From the NCBI GenBank assembly GCA_039183635.1, contig JBCDBL010000001.1, positions 1 to 64,000 on the forward strand: a DNA stretch of 64,000 nt. Reading direction: 5' to 3'. Source of the DNA: JBCDBL01 sp039183635 (GTDB lineage Bacteria; Pseudomonadota; Alphaproteobacteria; Caulobacterales; Parvularculaceae). Both the position numbers and the translations under genes were made by a program. Of the stretch, positions 26,663 to 36,019 are shown one piece after another (positions within the stretch are counted from its first letter, which is position 1; the number at the start of each line of letters is the position of its first letter). The notes under the pieces are model-generated. The model did no database searches. It saw nothing but the letters and a program-made list of their open reading frames with translations, and was not told the origin of the DNA.

Positions 26663-28837
26663 CTATGGCGCTTCATAGAAGCTCTTGCTCTCGTCCGACA
26701 TATCTGTAAGTAGTTTTGGCGGACTGAACCGCGCCCCATCTGGAACTGCTTCCGAAAGCTCGACACCCCGACGGACCGCAACGTCCGCACCTAACATATC
26801 CAGGTATGATAAAGGGCCGCCGGTCCATGGAGCAAAACCCCACCCAAGCAAAGCCCCAACATCTGTATCTGGATAATCGGTAATAACACCTTCTTCAATA
26901 CACCGCACAGCTTCAAAAGCTTGAACAATGAGAAATCTATCAATCAACTCGTCCGTAAGGGGCTGAACATCTGCCGATACGAACTTGCTGGCCAGACCAG
27001 GCCATAATAGCAACCGCTTCCCATTATCCGGATCATAATCATAAAACCCTTTTCCACTTTTGCGACCAAAGCGACCTTGCTCAACCATCCAGAATGCAAC
27101 TTCCTCCCCAGGCGAAATCTCATACTTCTCCCCGAGAAGCTTACGCTCCTGGCTTATCGCGTGACAAACAAGTTCAATTGAGACTTCGTCCAGAAGAGCC
27201 AATGGCGGCATCGGCATGCCAGACATCCGCGCCGCCTGTTCAATGATAGCCGGCGCGACGCCCTCTTCCAACATGGCAAGCGCCTCCAGATTGTATTTTC
27301 CAAACACACGACTTGTATAAAATCCACTGGAATCATTAACGATGATCGGCGTCATTTGGGTGACGCGCACAAAGTCCATAGCCTTTGACAGTGTCGCCTC
27401 GGAAGTTTTCTCACCTAGAATAACTTCGACCAAGGGCATTCTTTCAACAGGCGAGAAATAATGCATACCGATAAACCGGCCTGGATGCACTGAATATTCC
27501 GAAAGCTTTGTAATCGGCAAACGGGATGTATTGGACGCAATAATAGCATTCTCCGGGATTACGGTTTCAGCCTGCTCAATAACCGCTTTCTTGATTGATC
27601 TGTCTTCAAATACGGCTTCTATAACAAGATCGACATCCGCTAAGTCGTTGTACGAATCCGAGGGGTGAATCCGTGACAAAATATTCTGTGCATCATGTTC
27701 CGAAACTTTGCCGCGTGAAACTGATTTATCCAGAATTCTCCGTGAATATGCCTTGCCTTTTTCCGCGGTCGCCAAGTCTAAATCGAGCAGTGCAATATCT
27801 ATCCCTGCCATGGCGGCGCGATACGCAACCCCCGCCCCCATCATACCAGCGCCTATCACGCCAACTTTCTTGAATGAGTTGATCGGATAACCTTCCGGCC
27901 GCCGCGCCAGTTTATTGGCGCGGCCAACATTCAAAAAACCAGTTCGAATGAGGTTGCGAGCAATTTTTTTTCCGCCGGTGACAAGATGAACGAAATACTG
28001 CGCTTCTATCTCAAGCCCTGTGTCTATATCGACAATCAGCCCTTCGTATACGCATGATAATATATGCCCCAGAGCAGGCATGGTTTCATGAACCTTTGAT
28101 CGGGCCATGGCGACACTGCCGCCCATCACCATCATATTTCGCGGCGTAACAGGACCGCCGCCTGGAATTTTGTAACCTTTCCTATCCCATGGCTGTTCCG
28201 CTTTACCCGTTTCCCTTAACCATTCTTTAGCTGTTTCGAGCAAAATGGCGGCCGGTACAAGCCTGTCAATAATGCCTTTGGTCAGGGCGCTCTCTGCAGA
28301 CAGAGAGCGCCCTGTTGTCATGAGTTCTAGTGCAGCCTGCAGGCCGATTAACCTTGGCAAGCGTTGCGTACCGCCGCCGCCCGGCAAAAGACCTAACTTC
28401 ACTTCCGGAAGTCCGAACCTTGATCTCGGATTTTCCGCCGCAATACGATAATGGCAGGCCAAGGCAATTTCGAGACCGCCCCCCATGGCTGTGCCGTTCA
28501 AGGCCGCCACAACTGGTTTGCCGCATGTCTCCAACCTTCGCAGAGCAACTCGAAAACGATTTGTCGAATCATAAAACGACTGAGGTTCGCCATAACTTGC
28601 CGCGTAGATGACATCTAAATCTCCGCCAGCTAAAAAATCATCTTTTGCAGACGTTAGCACGACGCCCTTAACAGCAGGATCCTCGATCAAGCGATCGACA
28701 CATTCACAAAATGCGGCGACTGAGCTGTCGTTTATGACGTTCATTGACCGATCCGCCATATCCCAACATAGCGTAAGGATACCATCTGATTCTACAGTAT
28801 ACGTAATTATTTTTTTCGAACTCATCTGACCATTCAC
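26663..28837 (-). CDS. FadB/FadJ-type enoyl-CoA hydratase / 3-hydroxyacyl-CoA dehydrogenase fusion
   Basis: 724 residues at most, from GTG at 28837; an ATG at 28825 giving MSSKKII is equally possible. N-terminal crotonase domain (about 1-190) has the oxyanion segments AKDDFLAGGDLDVIYA and NGTAMGGGLEIALACHYRIA, and both catalytic acids (GGGLE, PEVKLGLLPGGGG). The dehydrogenase begins about residue 320 with a Rossmann motif, KVGVIGAGMMGAGVAYRAAM, and the catalytic His in GMHYFSPVERMPLVE; the C-terminal dimer domains follow (GKGFYDYDP, DVGALLGWGFAPWTGG). It performs two consecutive steps of beta-oxidation. Located 11 bp after the thiolase stop, forming the usual two-subunit complex. Confidence 0.93.
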   Translation of the reverse strand: MNGQMSSKKIITYTVESDGILTLCWDMADRSMNVINDSSVAAFCECVDRLIEDPAVKGVVLTSAKDDFLAGGDLDVIYAASYGEPQSFYDSTNRFRVALRRLETCGKPVVAALNGTAMGGGLEIALACHYRIAAENPRSRFGLPEVKLGLLPGGGGTQRLPRLIGLQAALELMTTGRSLSAESALTKGIIDRLVPAAILLETAKEWLRETGKAEQPWDRKGYKIPGGGPVTPRNMMVMGGSVAMARSKVHETMPALGHILSCVYEGLIVDIDTGLEIEAQYFVHLVTGGKKIARNLIRTGFLNVGRANKLARRPEGYPINSFKKVGVIGAGMMGAGVAYRAAMAGIDIALLDLDLATAEKGKAYSRRILDKSVSRGKVSEHDAQNILSRIHPSDSYNDLADVDLVIEAVFEDRSIKKAVIEQAETVIPENAIIASNTSRLPITKLSEYSVHPGRFIGMHYFSPVERMPLVEVILGEKTSEATLSKAMDFVRVTQMTPIIVNDSSGFYTSRVFGKYNLEALAMLEEGVAPAIIEQAARMSGMPMPPLALLDEVSIELVCHAISQERKLLGEKYEISPGEEVAFWMVEQGRFGRKSGKGFYDYDPDNGKRLLLWPGLASKFVSADVQPLTDELIDRFLIVQAFEAVRCIEEGVITDYPDTDVGALLGWGFAPWTGGPLSYLDMLGADVAVRRGVELSEAVPDGARFSPPKLLTDMSDESKSFYEAP

Positions 28838-28848
28838 TCAGTATTGGC

Positions 28849-30063
28849 TCAAAGCCTTTCGATAATTAACGCCACACCCATACCTGCACCCGCGCACATC
28901 GTAACGAGACCAAATTGCTTGTCTTCACGCTCCAATGCATCAATCAAAGTACTGACCAGCATTGCGCCGGTCGCGCCAAGGGGATGGCCCAATGCAATTG
29001 CACCCCCGTCAACATTCACACAGTCCGGATTAACCCCTGAACAGTTCAAAAAATGCAGCACGACGGAAGAGAACGCTTCGTTCACTTCAAAAAGATCAAT
29101 GTCGCTGACTGTTAAGCCCGCCTTACTCATAGCTTTTTGGGCCGCAGGCCACGGACCATGCAACATCATGACTGGTTCGACGCCAACATTCGCCCAGGCG
29201 CGAACTTTGGCTCTTGGTATAAGGCCGGCTTGCACCCCGGCCGCCTCCGAGCCAATTAAAACAGCTGCCGCCCCATCGACTATTCCACTAGAATTACCTG
29301 CGTGATGGCAATAATTGATTTTCTCAACTTCCGGGTATCTCGCAAGAACGACTTGTTCATAACCATACCTACACCCGATCTCCTCGAAGGCAGGTTGCAG
29401 GTTTCCCAAATCCTGCATGGTTGTCTCGGGACGCAGATATTCGTCTTTATCCAGCAGGGTTCTGCCATTAATGTCCTTCACAGCGACAAGAGATTTCGCC
29501 CAAAGGTTATCACATTGTGCAGTGTACGCTTTTTGTTGACTTCGCAATGCAAAAGCATCCAGGCTCGACCGGTCATACCCGAACCTGGTCGCAATCAGAT
29601 CTGCGCTTATCCCCTGCGGTACAGAAGATATACGCCACACAACTTGCGGGTCCATCAAACCGGCTGAGCCACCGCTTCCCATTGGTACACGGCTCATTGA
29701 TTCTACACCGCCGGCTACGCACAGATCGATCTGCCCAGCCATTATATAGGCCGACGCCATATGTATGGCGTCAAGACCGGAACCACAAAAGCGATCAAGC
29801 TGTACGCCCGCAACGATTTGATCAAACCCTGCATTCAGCGCCGCAATGCGCCCGATATCACCGCCTTGCTCGCCCAGAGGGTTACTACATCCAAGAATTA
29901 CATCCTCTATATTCGCCGTACTTAAATCATTTCTATCGCGAATAGCCTGCAAACACGTTGTCGCCAGATGAATTGGGGTAACTTGATTGAGCGCCCCTCC
30001 CCGCTTTCCCTTACCACGGGGAGTTCGCACTGTGTCATAGATAAACGCGGCCATCTCACTCAC
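28849..30063 (-). CDS. Acetyl-CoA C-acyltransferase (thiolase)
   Basis: 404 residues from GTG at 30063; an ATG three codons on (MAAFIYDTVRTPRGKGK) is a good alternative. The acyl-binding cysteine is in VQLDRFCGSGLDAI, and the catalytic His and second Cys are in GGAIALGHPLGATG and VTMCAGAGMGVALI, so all active-site residues are present. NEAFSSVVLHFL precedes them, as in degradative thiolases. With the FadB-type gene directly downstream it would complete the beta-oxidation cycle, releasing acetyl-CoA. The sequence cannot tell fatty-acid use from degradation of another acyl-CoA. Confidence 0.94.
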   Translation of the reverse strand: MSEMAAFIYDTVRTPRGKGKRGGALNQVTPIHLATTCLQAIRDRNDLSTANIEDVILGCSNPLGEQGGDIGRIAALNAGFDQIVAGVQLDRFCGSGLDAIHMASAYIMAGQIDLCVAGGVESMSRVPMGSGGSAGLMDPQVVWRISSVPQGISADLIATRFGYDRSSLDAFALRSQQKAYTAQCDNLWAKSLVAVKDINGRTLLDKDEYLRPETTMQDLGNLQPAFEEIGCRYGYEQVVLARYPEVEKINYCHHAGNSSGIVDGAAAVLIGSEAAGVQAGLIPRAKVRAWANVGVEPVMMLHGPWPAAQKAMSKAGLTVSDIDLFEVNEAFSSVVLHFLNCSGVNPDCVNVDGGAIALGHPLGATGAMLVSTLIDALEREDKQFGLVTMCAGAGMGVALIIERL

Positions 30064-30161
30064 TCACACTTATGCTCATAGCGTGTACTCCGACCCAGGC
30101 TTCGCCTTACTGAAGCCATTGATGTCTTAATGTGTTTAATAAGTCGATACGACACTCTAAC

Positions 30162-31604
30162 TTAGTCGTTCTTCAGATGGACTTTAAAGAAAGAAACAGC
30201 ATCACTGAAGATTTCACGTTGCGCCATGGCATTAACCGAGGGAACGCCGCCATTATCGATCCAGATTTGCCCAAAGCGGTTGAAATGCCTAACCGACATT
30301 CCGTTTACGACAGGGCGGGGATAATCAATGATGTGGCCGCCCATCGGCACTGTCTTGAAAATCACCTCATACTGAAAGTCATTTTTTTTCAGGCGATCTA
30401 CAATGCGTTGCCCGGCTATTGCAGAATACCATTGCCCATCATCCTCCCCTCCCGTAATGAATATAGGAGCTTCAATTCTTTCTACAGGCGTAATAACTTC
30501 GTCGGGAAGGTCTGCATCGTTCCATGCATCCAGAAAAATATCCGCCGACCGCATAGGATACTTTGCCGATACTTGAGAATAAGCACGTGCGAGCAATTCA
30601 GGATTACTGCGAACGAGCGATACTGCGGGAACAAACGCCAAATCTTCGCCCTGAAGCGTGAATGTCGGCGCCACCGTCCCGTCTGGAACGACGCCTTCCG
30701 CATGCACATGGGCCGGAACACCGGAAAATACCGCGCCTATATGTTCAGGGTAAGTTGCAGCAACCCATAAGGCCCCCATGCCGCCATAGGAAATGCCGGC
30801 AAGACCAACTTTTTCAACACCCGCGTAGTCGCGAAACCATTCAATGCCTTCGTTAAAATATTCCAGAGGAATGCGAACTGCAACTTGAGGACGGTCCTCA
30901 TACCCGAACCACCCAAGGGCAAACACTCTGAACCCGTGAGACGCCAGCAACGCTCCGTAGTTTCCGAGAATTCCACCCCCGGAACCACTGATTACAACAA
31001 TCGCGGGCGCCCCATTCGCCTCCTGCGGCTCAAACACTACCCCGCGCACACGCCCTTCCCGAATTTTCTTTTCAACAACATCGCGGCCTCGTAATAGACG
31101 GGTATAGCGAGCCTCGCCATACTGTTTTGCTTCCAGTACAGGATGCGGCGCTGAATACGCCTTAAAACGAATAACATTCGCATTAGACTGGCCTAACTTC
31201 GGTCTTTTGGGCGTATCGAGATCGAATTCCTTAGAAACTTCCCAATCAGAAAGCTTAGAAGCAGGCGTAGGAAGCATGGACCATAACAAAGCGGAGGGTT
31301 GCACCCCATCATAAGTGCCGCCGAAGGTTCCACTGACGGACGCACTCTTCTCAACAAACACATCTCCCTGGTCATTGGCGCGGTAAATCCCGCGCGATGA
31401 CCAGACCACACCGTCATCATCTGTCATTTCAGCATCAATGAAGACACGCTTACCAGGCTCCACGCCCGTGAGCGATATAGAAACAGGTGCGCCAAGAAGC
31501 CCTTCGGCCGGTGAAACCGTAAGCTCAGCGGCAACTACGCCAGAAAATATCAACAATATAAACTTTATACTGATGAAATATCGAAATAAACGCAAAACCG
31601 ACAT
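30162..31604 (-). CDS. BAAT/acyl-CoA thioesterase family hydrolase, apparently exported
   Basis: 480 residues, with a ribosome site (gaggcgg) ahead of the ATG. The first 27 residues look like a signal peptide (basic, then FISIKFILLIFSGVVAA). An immunoglobulin-like N-terminal domain follows (SPAEGLLGAPVSISLTGVEP), as in acyl-CoA thioester hydrolase/BAAT enzymes. The alpha/beta-hydrolase domain has the nucleophile elbow GLAGISYGGMGALWVA (Ser), an acid in ITGGEDDGQWYSAIA and a His in VPMGGHIIDYP. Eukaryotic relatives hydrolyse acyl-CoA or conjugate bile acids with amino acids. An exported version is unlikely to meet CoA esters, so it may cleave or form an amide or ester instead (inference). It precedes thiolase in the same direction. 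Confidence 0.85.
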   Translation of the reverse strand: MSVLRLFRYFISIKFILLIFSGVVAAELTVSPAEGLLGAPVSISLTGVEPGKRVFIDAEMTDDDGVVWSSRGIYRANDQGDVFVEKSASVSGTFGGTYDGVQPSALLWSMLPTPASKLSDWEVSKEFDLDTPKRPKLGQSNANVIRFKAYSAPHPVLEAKQYGEARYTRLLRGRDVVEKKIREGRVRGVVFEPQEANGAPAIVVISGSGGGILGNYGALLASHGFRVFALGWFGYEDRPQVAVRIPLEYFNEGIEWFRDYAGVEKVGLAGISYGGMGALWVAATYPEHIGAVFSGVPAHVHAEGVVPDGTVAPTFTLQGEDLAFVPAVSLVRSNPELLARAYSQVSAKYPMRSADIFLDAWNDADLPDEVITPVERIEAPIFITGGEDDGQWYSAIAGQRIVDRLKKNDFQYEVIFKTVPMGGHIIDYPRPVVNGMSVRHFNRFGQIWIDNGGVPSVNAMAQREIFSDAVSFFKVHLKND

Positions 31605-31831
31605 ATACCGCCTCTCTACAGCTAAAACCGAACTCTTCTGCTATAAAATGTACGGCGCTACAGCCGATGTTAAACAAAATCAACTTTTTCTGATATGATA
31701 CAGACAAACTGAATCGAAGCTACCTTGTCTAAAACAGGGCCCTCTTTCTTCAAACCGGGCTCCAACACCTGATAAAAACTGTTCTTAAAAATACACCTAG
31801 CAGAAAAAAGAAGAAGAACGTAAACAGATCT

Positions 31832-32245
31832 CTAAAGGCCGAAAGATCCCCTCCCCACTGCGAGAAGCGCACCCTCTTCGCTCTTTACATCAACATCGAC
31901 GACACCCACGGCCTTACCGGCTCGCCGCACAAAAGCATGGGCGATAGCATCTGTTTTTGACACGGGACGAAGATAATCAACCCTAAAATTGATCGTCGGG
32001 ACAGGCGATACCCGCCCCATAATAAGCGAAAAGCATCCCGCTGTATCGATGAGAGAGGCAACCGCACCGCCATGCATTTGCTTGGAGCCGGCGCCACGCT
32101 CGACAAGATCCTGCATGGGCATGCGCATAACCAACGCCTCATTTGACGGATCAACTTCTACAAGTTCTATTTTCAGCGCCTTGATAAAGGGCGAGGCGCC
32201 CATAAACTTCTGCAAAGATGCTATTAGGATTTCTTCTTGCTTCAT
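31832..32245 (-). CDS. Hot-dog-fold thioesterase (PaaI-like)
   Basis: 137 residues, the usual size. The hot-dog core has VERGAGSKQMHGGAVASLID, where HGG and the helix after it are the PaaI/YbgC-type active-site region, then TINFRVDYLRPVSKTDAIAH. It would hydrolyse acyl- or arylacyl-CoA to free CoA, relieving stalled intermediates. Its ATG overlaps the stop of the MDR oxidoreductase upstream by 4 bp (ATGA), so these two are coupled. The next gene downstream starts 227 bp further. Confidence 0.88.
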   Translation of the reverse strand: MKQEEILIASLQKFMGASPFIKALKIELVEVDPSNEALVMRMPMQDLVERGAGSKQMHGGAVASLIDTAGCFSLIMGRVSPVPTINFRVDYLRPVSKTDAIAHAFVRRAGKAVGVVDVDVKSEEGALLAVGRGSFGL

Positions 32246-33345
32246 GGCTTGATAACTATTTTTCCAAATACGTTACGATCAATAAGGTCCTGAATTGCGG
32301 CTGGCGCATCTGCAAGAGAACGCACATCTTGAATGATGGGCTTGAGTTCACCGCGCGACACCATGCCGAACAACAACATTTGGTCTCCAGGAGTCCAGCC
32401 GTTTGAACCGAGCAGCTGCAACTCATACGTCCAAAGATAACGCAGGTCAGTCTCAGAGAGATAACCGGCAGAGGCGCCGCACGTCACCATCCGCCCCCCA
32501 TGGCCAATAACCTTTAAAGACGTAGACCAAGTATCGCCACCGATATAGTTGATGACAAGATCCACCCCACGACCCGGAACCATCATCCGAGGCTTGCCGA
32601 CAATATCGCGACAGGCCGCAATGACATCTTCGTTCGCAGTGTCAATCACATGATCGGCGCCGATCTCTTTCAGCTTCTGGACTTTCCAGTCGCCTCGCCC
32701 AGCAGCAATAACATTTGCACCGGCCGCCTTCGCCAGCTGAACCGCACACGTCCCAACACCACCCGTGGCGCCCAAGATCAAAACGTTCTCGCGAGAACGG
32801 ACCTTTGCAACGTTGTACATCATCTTATACGCAGTGCCGTAAGCGATGGGCAAAGACGCAGCGTCCTCGTCCGAGACATTATCCGGTATCGGAATTAGGT
32901 TGCTAACGGGCATGGTTATATATTCGCACAGCGCGCCACGACGGGTCTCGCCAGTCATCCCCTCCCCCATTACAAATGGAAACGGGGCGACCCGATCGCC
33001 AACTTTCCAACGGTCCGCATCAAAAAGCGACAAGAACTCTGGGGCGTCGGGGTCTGGCTCGCCGGCCCTTTCCCCAAGAGCCACAATTTCACCCGCAAAA
33101 TCTCCGCCCGGCACCATCGGAAAGGGTGTTTTCAACTCCGTCGATCCCTGCAGAATCATTGGATCGAATCCGTTCAAAGAAGCGGCGTTAACCTTGACCA
33201 AAACCTCATAAGCTGCGGGCTGTGGCGTCGGGATCTCTCTTAACTGCAAATCATCAACGCCGCCATGTTTGTCAAACTCAAGCGCGCGCATCGTCTTGTT
33301 AAAACTCAATTTCAATCCTTCCCTCGCATGAGACGCAACGCTCAC
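32242..33345 (-). CDS. Medium-chain (MDR) zinc-independent alcohol dehydrogenase / quinone oxidoreductase
   Basis: Up to 367 residues. The GTG at 33345 has gagg 7 bp upstream; an ATG at 33291 (MRALEFDKHGGVDDLQLREI) would give the family's usual N-terminus without good ribosome support. The GroES-like domain has PGGDFAGEIVALGE, and the Rossmann domain has VLILGATGGVGTCAVQLAKA and GADHVIDTANED. The structural zinc cysteine cluster is absent, so it belongs with the quinone oxidoreductase/enoyl reductase branch. It uses NADPH to reduce an activated double bond or ketone (inference). It forms a two-gene coupled unit with the thioesterase. Confidence 0.88.
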   Translation of the reverse strand: MSVASHAREGLKLSFNKTMRALEFDKHGGVDDLQLREIPTPQPAAYEVLVKVNAASLNGFDPMILQGSTELKTPFPMVPGGDFAGEIVALGERAGEPDPDAPEFLSLFDADRWKVGDRVAPFPFVMGEGMTGETRRGALCEYITMPVSNLIPIPDNVSDEDAASLPIAYGTAYKMMYNVAKVRSRENVLILGATGGVGTCAVQLAKAAGANVIAAGRGDWKVQKLKEIGADHVIDTANEDVIAACRDIVGKPRMMVPGRGVDLVINYIGGDTWSTSLKVIGHGGRMVTCGASAGYLSETDLRYLWTYELQLLGSNGWTPGDQMLLFGMVSRGELKPIIQDVRSLADAPAAIQDLIDRNVFGKIVIKP

Positions 33346-33662
33346 AGCGCCTCAAATTCTGCCTCAAAGCAGAACCAAAGAGTTTACCATCCGAGCAAAG
33401 CCCCGCTTCGTTAACCATTTGAAGTAGCCTGCCTCATCAACAGACTAGTCAAAAAGGCTATTAACGGCTCGTCGCATCAAGCTTTTTTCTATGCAATCTC
33501 GGCAAACGAGGGAGAATTCGCATGTTCCGCCCCAGCTCTACCAAAGTGGCGCGACTGTTGCGCATAGCGCACACAGCCGAAAGGTCGGGCCCCTTGATAC
33601 AGCGCTGGAACTATGACAGAATTTTAAAATTATGAGGGCTGGATAAAATAAAGGCTTTTGAT
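33346..33662. other. Divergent intergenic region, MDR gene and AraC regulator
   Basis: About 317 bases between two divergent genes, presumably holding both promoters. I find no repeat, RNA or small gene in it; the AraC ribosome site (aaagg) is at its right end. Confidence 0.45.
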
Positions 33663-34709
33663 TTGCACGGAACGTTTCAAAATTGTGGCGACCTGGAAGA
33701 ATTTTGTGCATCGGATTTTAATCGCTTCATGCAGTCTGATCCGCAGTCGGTGAATGCGTCATTTGGCGCAAGCGGCAATTATATACGCTTTTCGAGTAAA
33801 GACAGCGGTATACCCGTTAATTTTGAGTCACTCAGAAATGAAGATGAGCTTGAACTCACAATAACAGATATCAAGAATGGACGCGGCATCCTGTTAAACA
33901 ATGTCGCCCCCTTGAACAAGGTTTCACTGACATTTATCAGTAGAGGATCCATGGAAGCGCATCTACAAGGCGCACATAATAACTGGAAAGGCTTTGAAGG
34001 CGAAGCCGCCCTGTCATCTCCACACGGAATACGCTCTCGAAATATTCTGTTTCACCCCCACGATGAGCGTTGTGTTATAATTCAGATAAGCATGCCGGCC
34101 GAGCGTTTCATGGCTTTTATTGGCGATGTGACTCAACACATAACTGAAGAAAACATCGAAAACATTAACTCAGCTACAGCCGCCGTCATAGACCAACGAA
34201 AATTATCTGCTCAAATAGTACTCGCAATAGAACAAGTATTTTCAACTAATGTTTCCACATCCGCGAGACCCTACTATTTACTTTCAAAAACATGGGAACT
34301 TCTCACACTGTACGCCGACGGGTTGAACGTTAATGAAAAGAAGCATAGGCCGATAAAGCGAATTCAACCCGCTGTCGCCGATCGATTGGAACGAGCCAAG
34401 CAGATCGTATTAGCGGATCTTGCAGAAAATCATACAATTGCGTCACTTTCAGAAGCTGTGTACTTGAGTGAAAGCACGCTTACCCACGGCTTCCGCTCTT
34501 ACTTTAACACATCTGTACACAACTTTATTGTTACAAGCCGCCTAGAATCGGCGCGTCAGCTGATAGCGGAAAGCCCCTCACGGAATGTTTCCGATGTCGC
34601 CTATCAAGTTGGTTTCAAGTGCCCAAGCCGTTTTGCATCTATTTTTTCCAAAACATTCGGCGTCCTGCCCAGCGCTTACCGTGACAGTTTGCGCACTCGT
34701 AATAATTGA
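33663..34709 (+). CDS. AraC-family transcriptional regulator
   Basis: 348 residues starting at TTG, with aaagg 8-9 bp upstream; the only upstream in-frame alternative before a stop is CTG at 33639. The N-terminal two thirds is a sensor of the kind in many AraC proteins, with a cupin-like SLTFISRGSMEAHLQG, and is not further identifiable. The C-terminal 100 residues hold both helix-turn-helix motifs: NHTIASLSEAVYLSESTLTH and the second RNVSDVAYQVGFKCPSRFAS followed by FSKTFGVLPSAYR. Divergent from the MDR/thioesterase pair and convergent with the DUF2817 gene, so the left neighbour is the likelier target. Confidence 0.9.
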   Translation: MHGTFQNCGDLEEFCASDFNRFMQSDPQSVNASFGASGNYIRFSSKDSGIPVNFESLRNEDELELTITDIKNGRGILLNNVAPLNKVSLTFISRGSMEAHLQGAHNNWKGFEGEAALSSPHGIRSRNILFHPHDERCVIIQISMPAERFMAFIGDVTQHITEENIENINSATAAVIDQRKLSAQIVLAIEQVFSTNVSTSARPYYLLSKTWELLTLYADGLNVNEKKHRPIKRIQPAVADRLERAKQIVLADLAENHTIASLSEAVYLSESTLTHGFRSYFNTSVHNFIVTSRLESARQLIAESPSRNVSDVAYQVGFKCPSRFASIFSKTFGVLPSAYRDSLRTRNN

Positions 34710-34845
34710 AACTAAAACGCGTTGCCGCGTGACGTGGATCAGACAAAAGTCTTCTCACGCCCTCAAGACAAAGACTCTAGGGCCGTTTGCCGACAAACGA
34801 CAAAAGCAAACAGCTCTAGGCGAATAATCCCAGCCTTCTTTAACT

Positions 34846-35961
34846 TTACTCGTACAATTGCGCGGACAAGCCATTTATCGCATTTTCAATATGGCTTTGC
34901 GACAAAGATGTTACTTTATTCTGCCAATCTGCATCGCTCGGCGACATCATACGGAAATTGTCCTCAATGACTTGGCGGCCTTCAGGCGTATCAGCCGCCC
35001 CCTCACGCCGCACCCAGTTCTCCCGTATGCCATGCATGGCCAAGTCCATTAGCGGGTAAGTGCCGAACTCAATTACGACAGCTGTACAAGAACCTGGATT
35101 TGGCGCGCGGGAAACAAGATCCATTGACAACAGGCCAGCATACGTCGGTTGCGAAAAGTCGCCACTTTCTTCATTATGCGATCCAATTGTTTTACGATCA
35201 ATGATATCCGCCCCGTACCAATCCCTTGTACGCTGCAGCGCCTCCGAGCCTTCCGGATCAAATTTTAAAAAGACATGATCGCCATAGTCGCCAAAGCCAG
35301 TATGATAATCTATGATCCCTACAGCCTTTCTCCCTTTTGCAAGTCGATCAAAATTACTCCGTACTGTTTTTGTTTGCCACTGCTCTTCAACCCCACCATA
35401 ATTCATTCCATCTTGATGAGTGTACTGCCCCCCTGAAGCGACGTTCATAAATTTCGCCATGCCGTCGCGCTCTCGCAGTTCGCCAAAAGCCCTCTTCACC
35501 TTGGCCATTGACGCTTCATCAAGCGCCTCAAGGCGGAATGCATTATAGTAATCGCCATACACCTCCGGAGTAGGAGGGATATCGGGAAAAGGAAGAAAGT
35601 TTCTGTTCAAGTCTACATTGTTTTCATTGGTGCGAGACAGGTACGCAAAACCCCAGGGGTTTACAGCGTGGACCATCGCAACAGCGGTGTTATCCGGCAG
35701 CCGCGATGCACCACCTGCAGTGATCCACCGGGTCTGGGCGTTCGAACCGGCGGGGCCTTCGACGCCATGAGTGCCGCTGGTAATATGCAACAAACCTGGC
35801 GCGTGTGAAGCGCCAAAGAGCGCCGAGTCGATAAAAAGCCCCTCCCCATCCGGACCGTCATGGCCCGGCAACCGGTAAGAGGCGATATCAGCCCCGGCCG
35901 CCTGTGCGGCAGTTAAAAATGCATTTCGACAGTCTCGGTAAGCATCTTTAAAAACGAACAT
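34846..35961 (-). CDS. DUF2817 / M14-like zinc carboxypeptidase-related protein
   Basis: 371 residues without a signal peptide. It shows the DUF2817 pattern related to M14 carboxypeptidases and succinylglutamate desuccinylases: HITSGTHGVEGPAGSNAQ (metal-binding His/Glu region), AMVHAVNPWGFAYLSRTNEN with NVDLNRNF, IDYHTGFGDYGDH (metal-binding His) and AVVIEFGTYPLMD (catalytic Glu). It would therefore cleave an amide from a small acid. It follows the acyl-CoA synthetase by 58 bp in the same direction and may be cotranscribed. Substrate unknown. Confidence 0.85.
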   Translation of the reverse strand: MFVFKDAYRDCRNAFLTAAQAAGADIASYRLPGHDGPDGEGLFIDSALFGASHAPGLLHITSGTHGVEGPAGSNAQTRWITAGGASRLPDNTAVAMVHAVNPWGFAYLSRTNENNVDLNRNFLPFPDIPPTPEVYGDYYNAFRLEALDEASMAKVKRAFGELRERDGMAKFMNVASGGQYTHQDGMNYGGVEEQWQTKTVRSNFDRLAKGRKAVGIIDYHTGFGDYGDHVFLKFDPEGSEALQRTRDWYGADIIDRKTIGSHNEESGDFSQPTYAGLLSMDLVSRAPNPGSCTAVVIEFGTYPLMDLAMHGIRENWVRREGAADTPEGRQVIEDNFRMMSPSDADWQNKVTSLSQSHIENAINGLSAQLYE

Positions 35962-36019
35962 AGTCAGTTCACACTTTCATATTTGTAACAAAGCTATTGA
36001 GGCCTCCAAGGCCATAACT

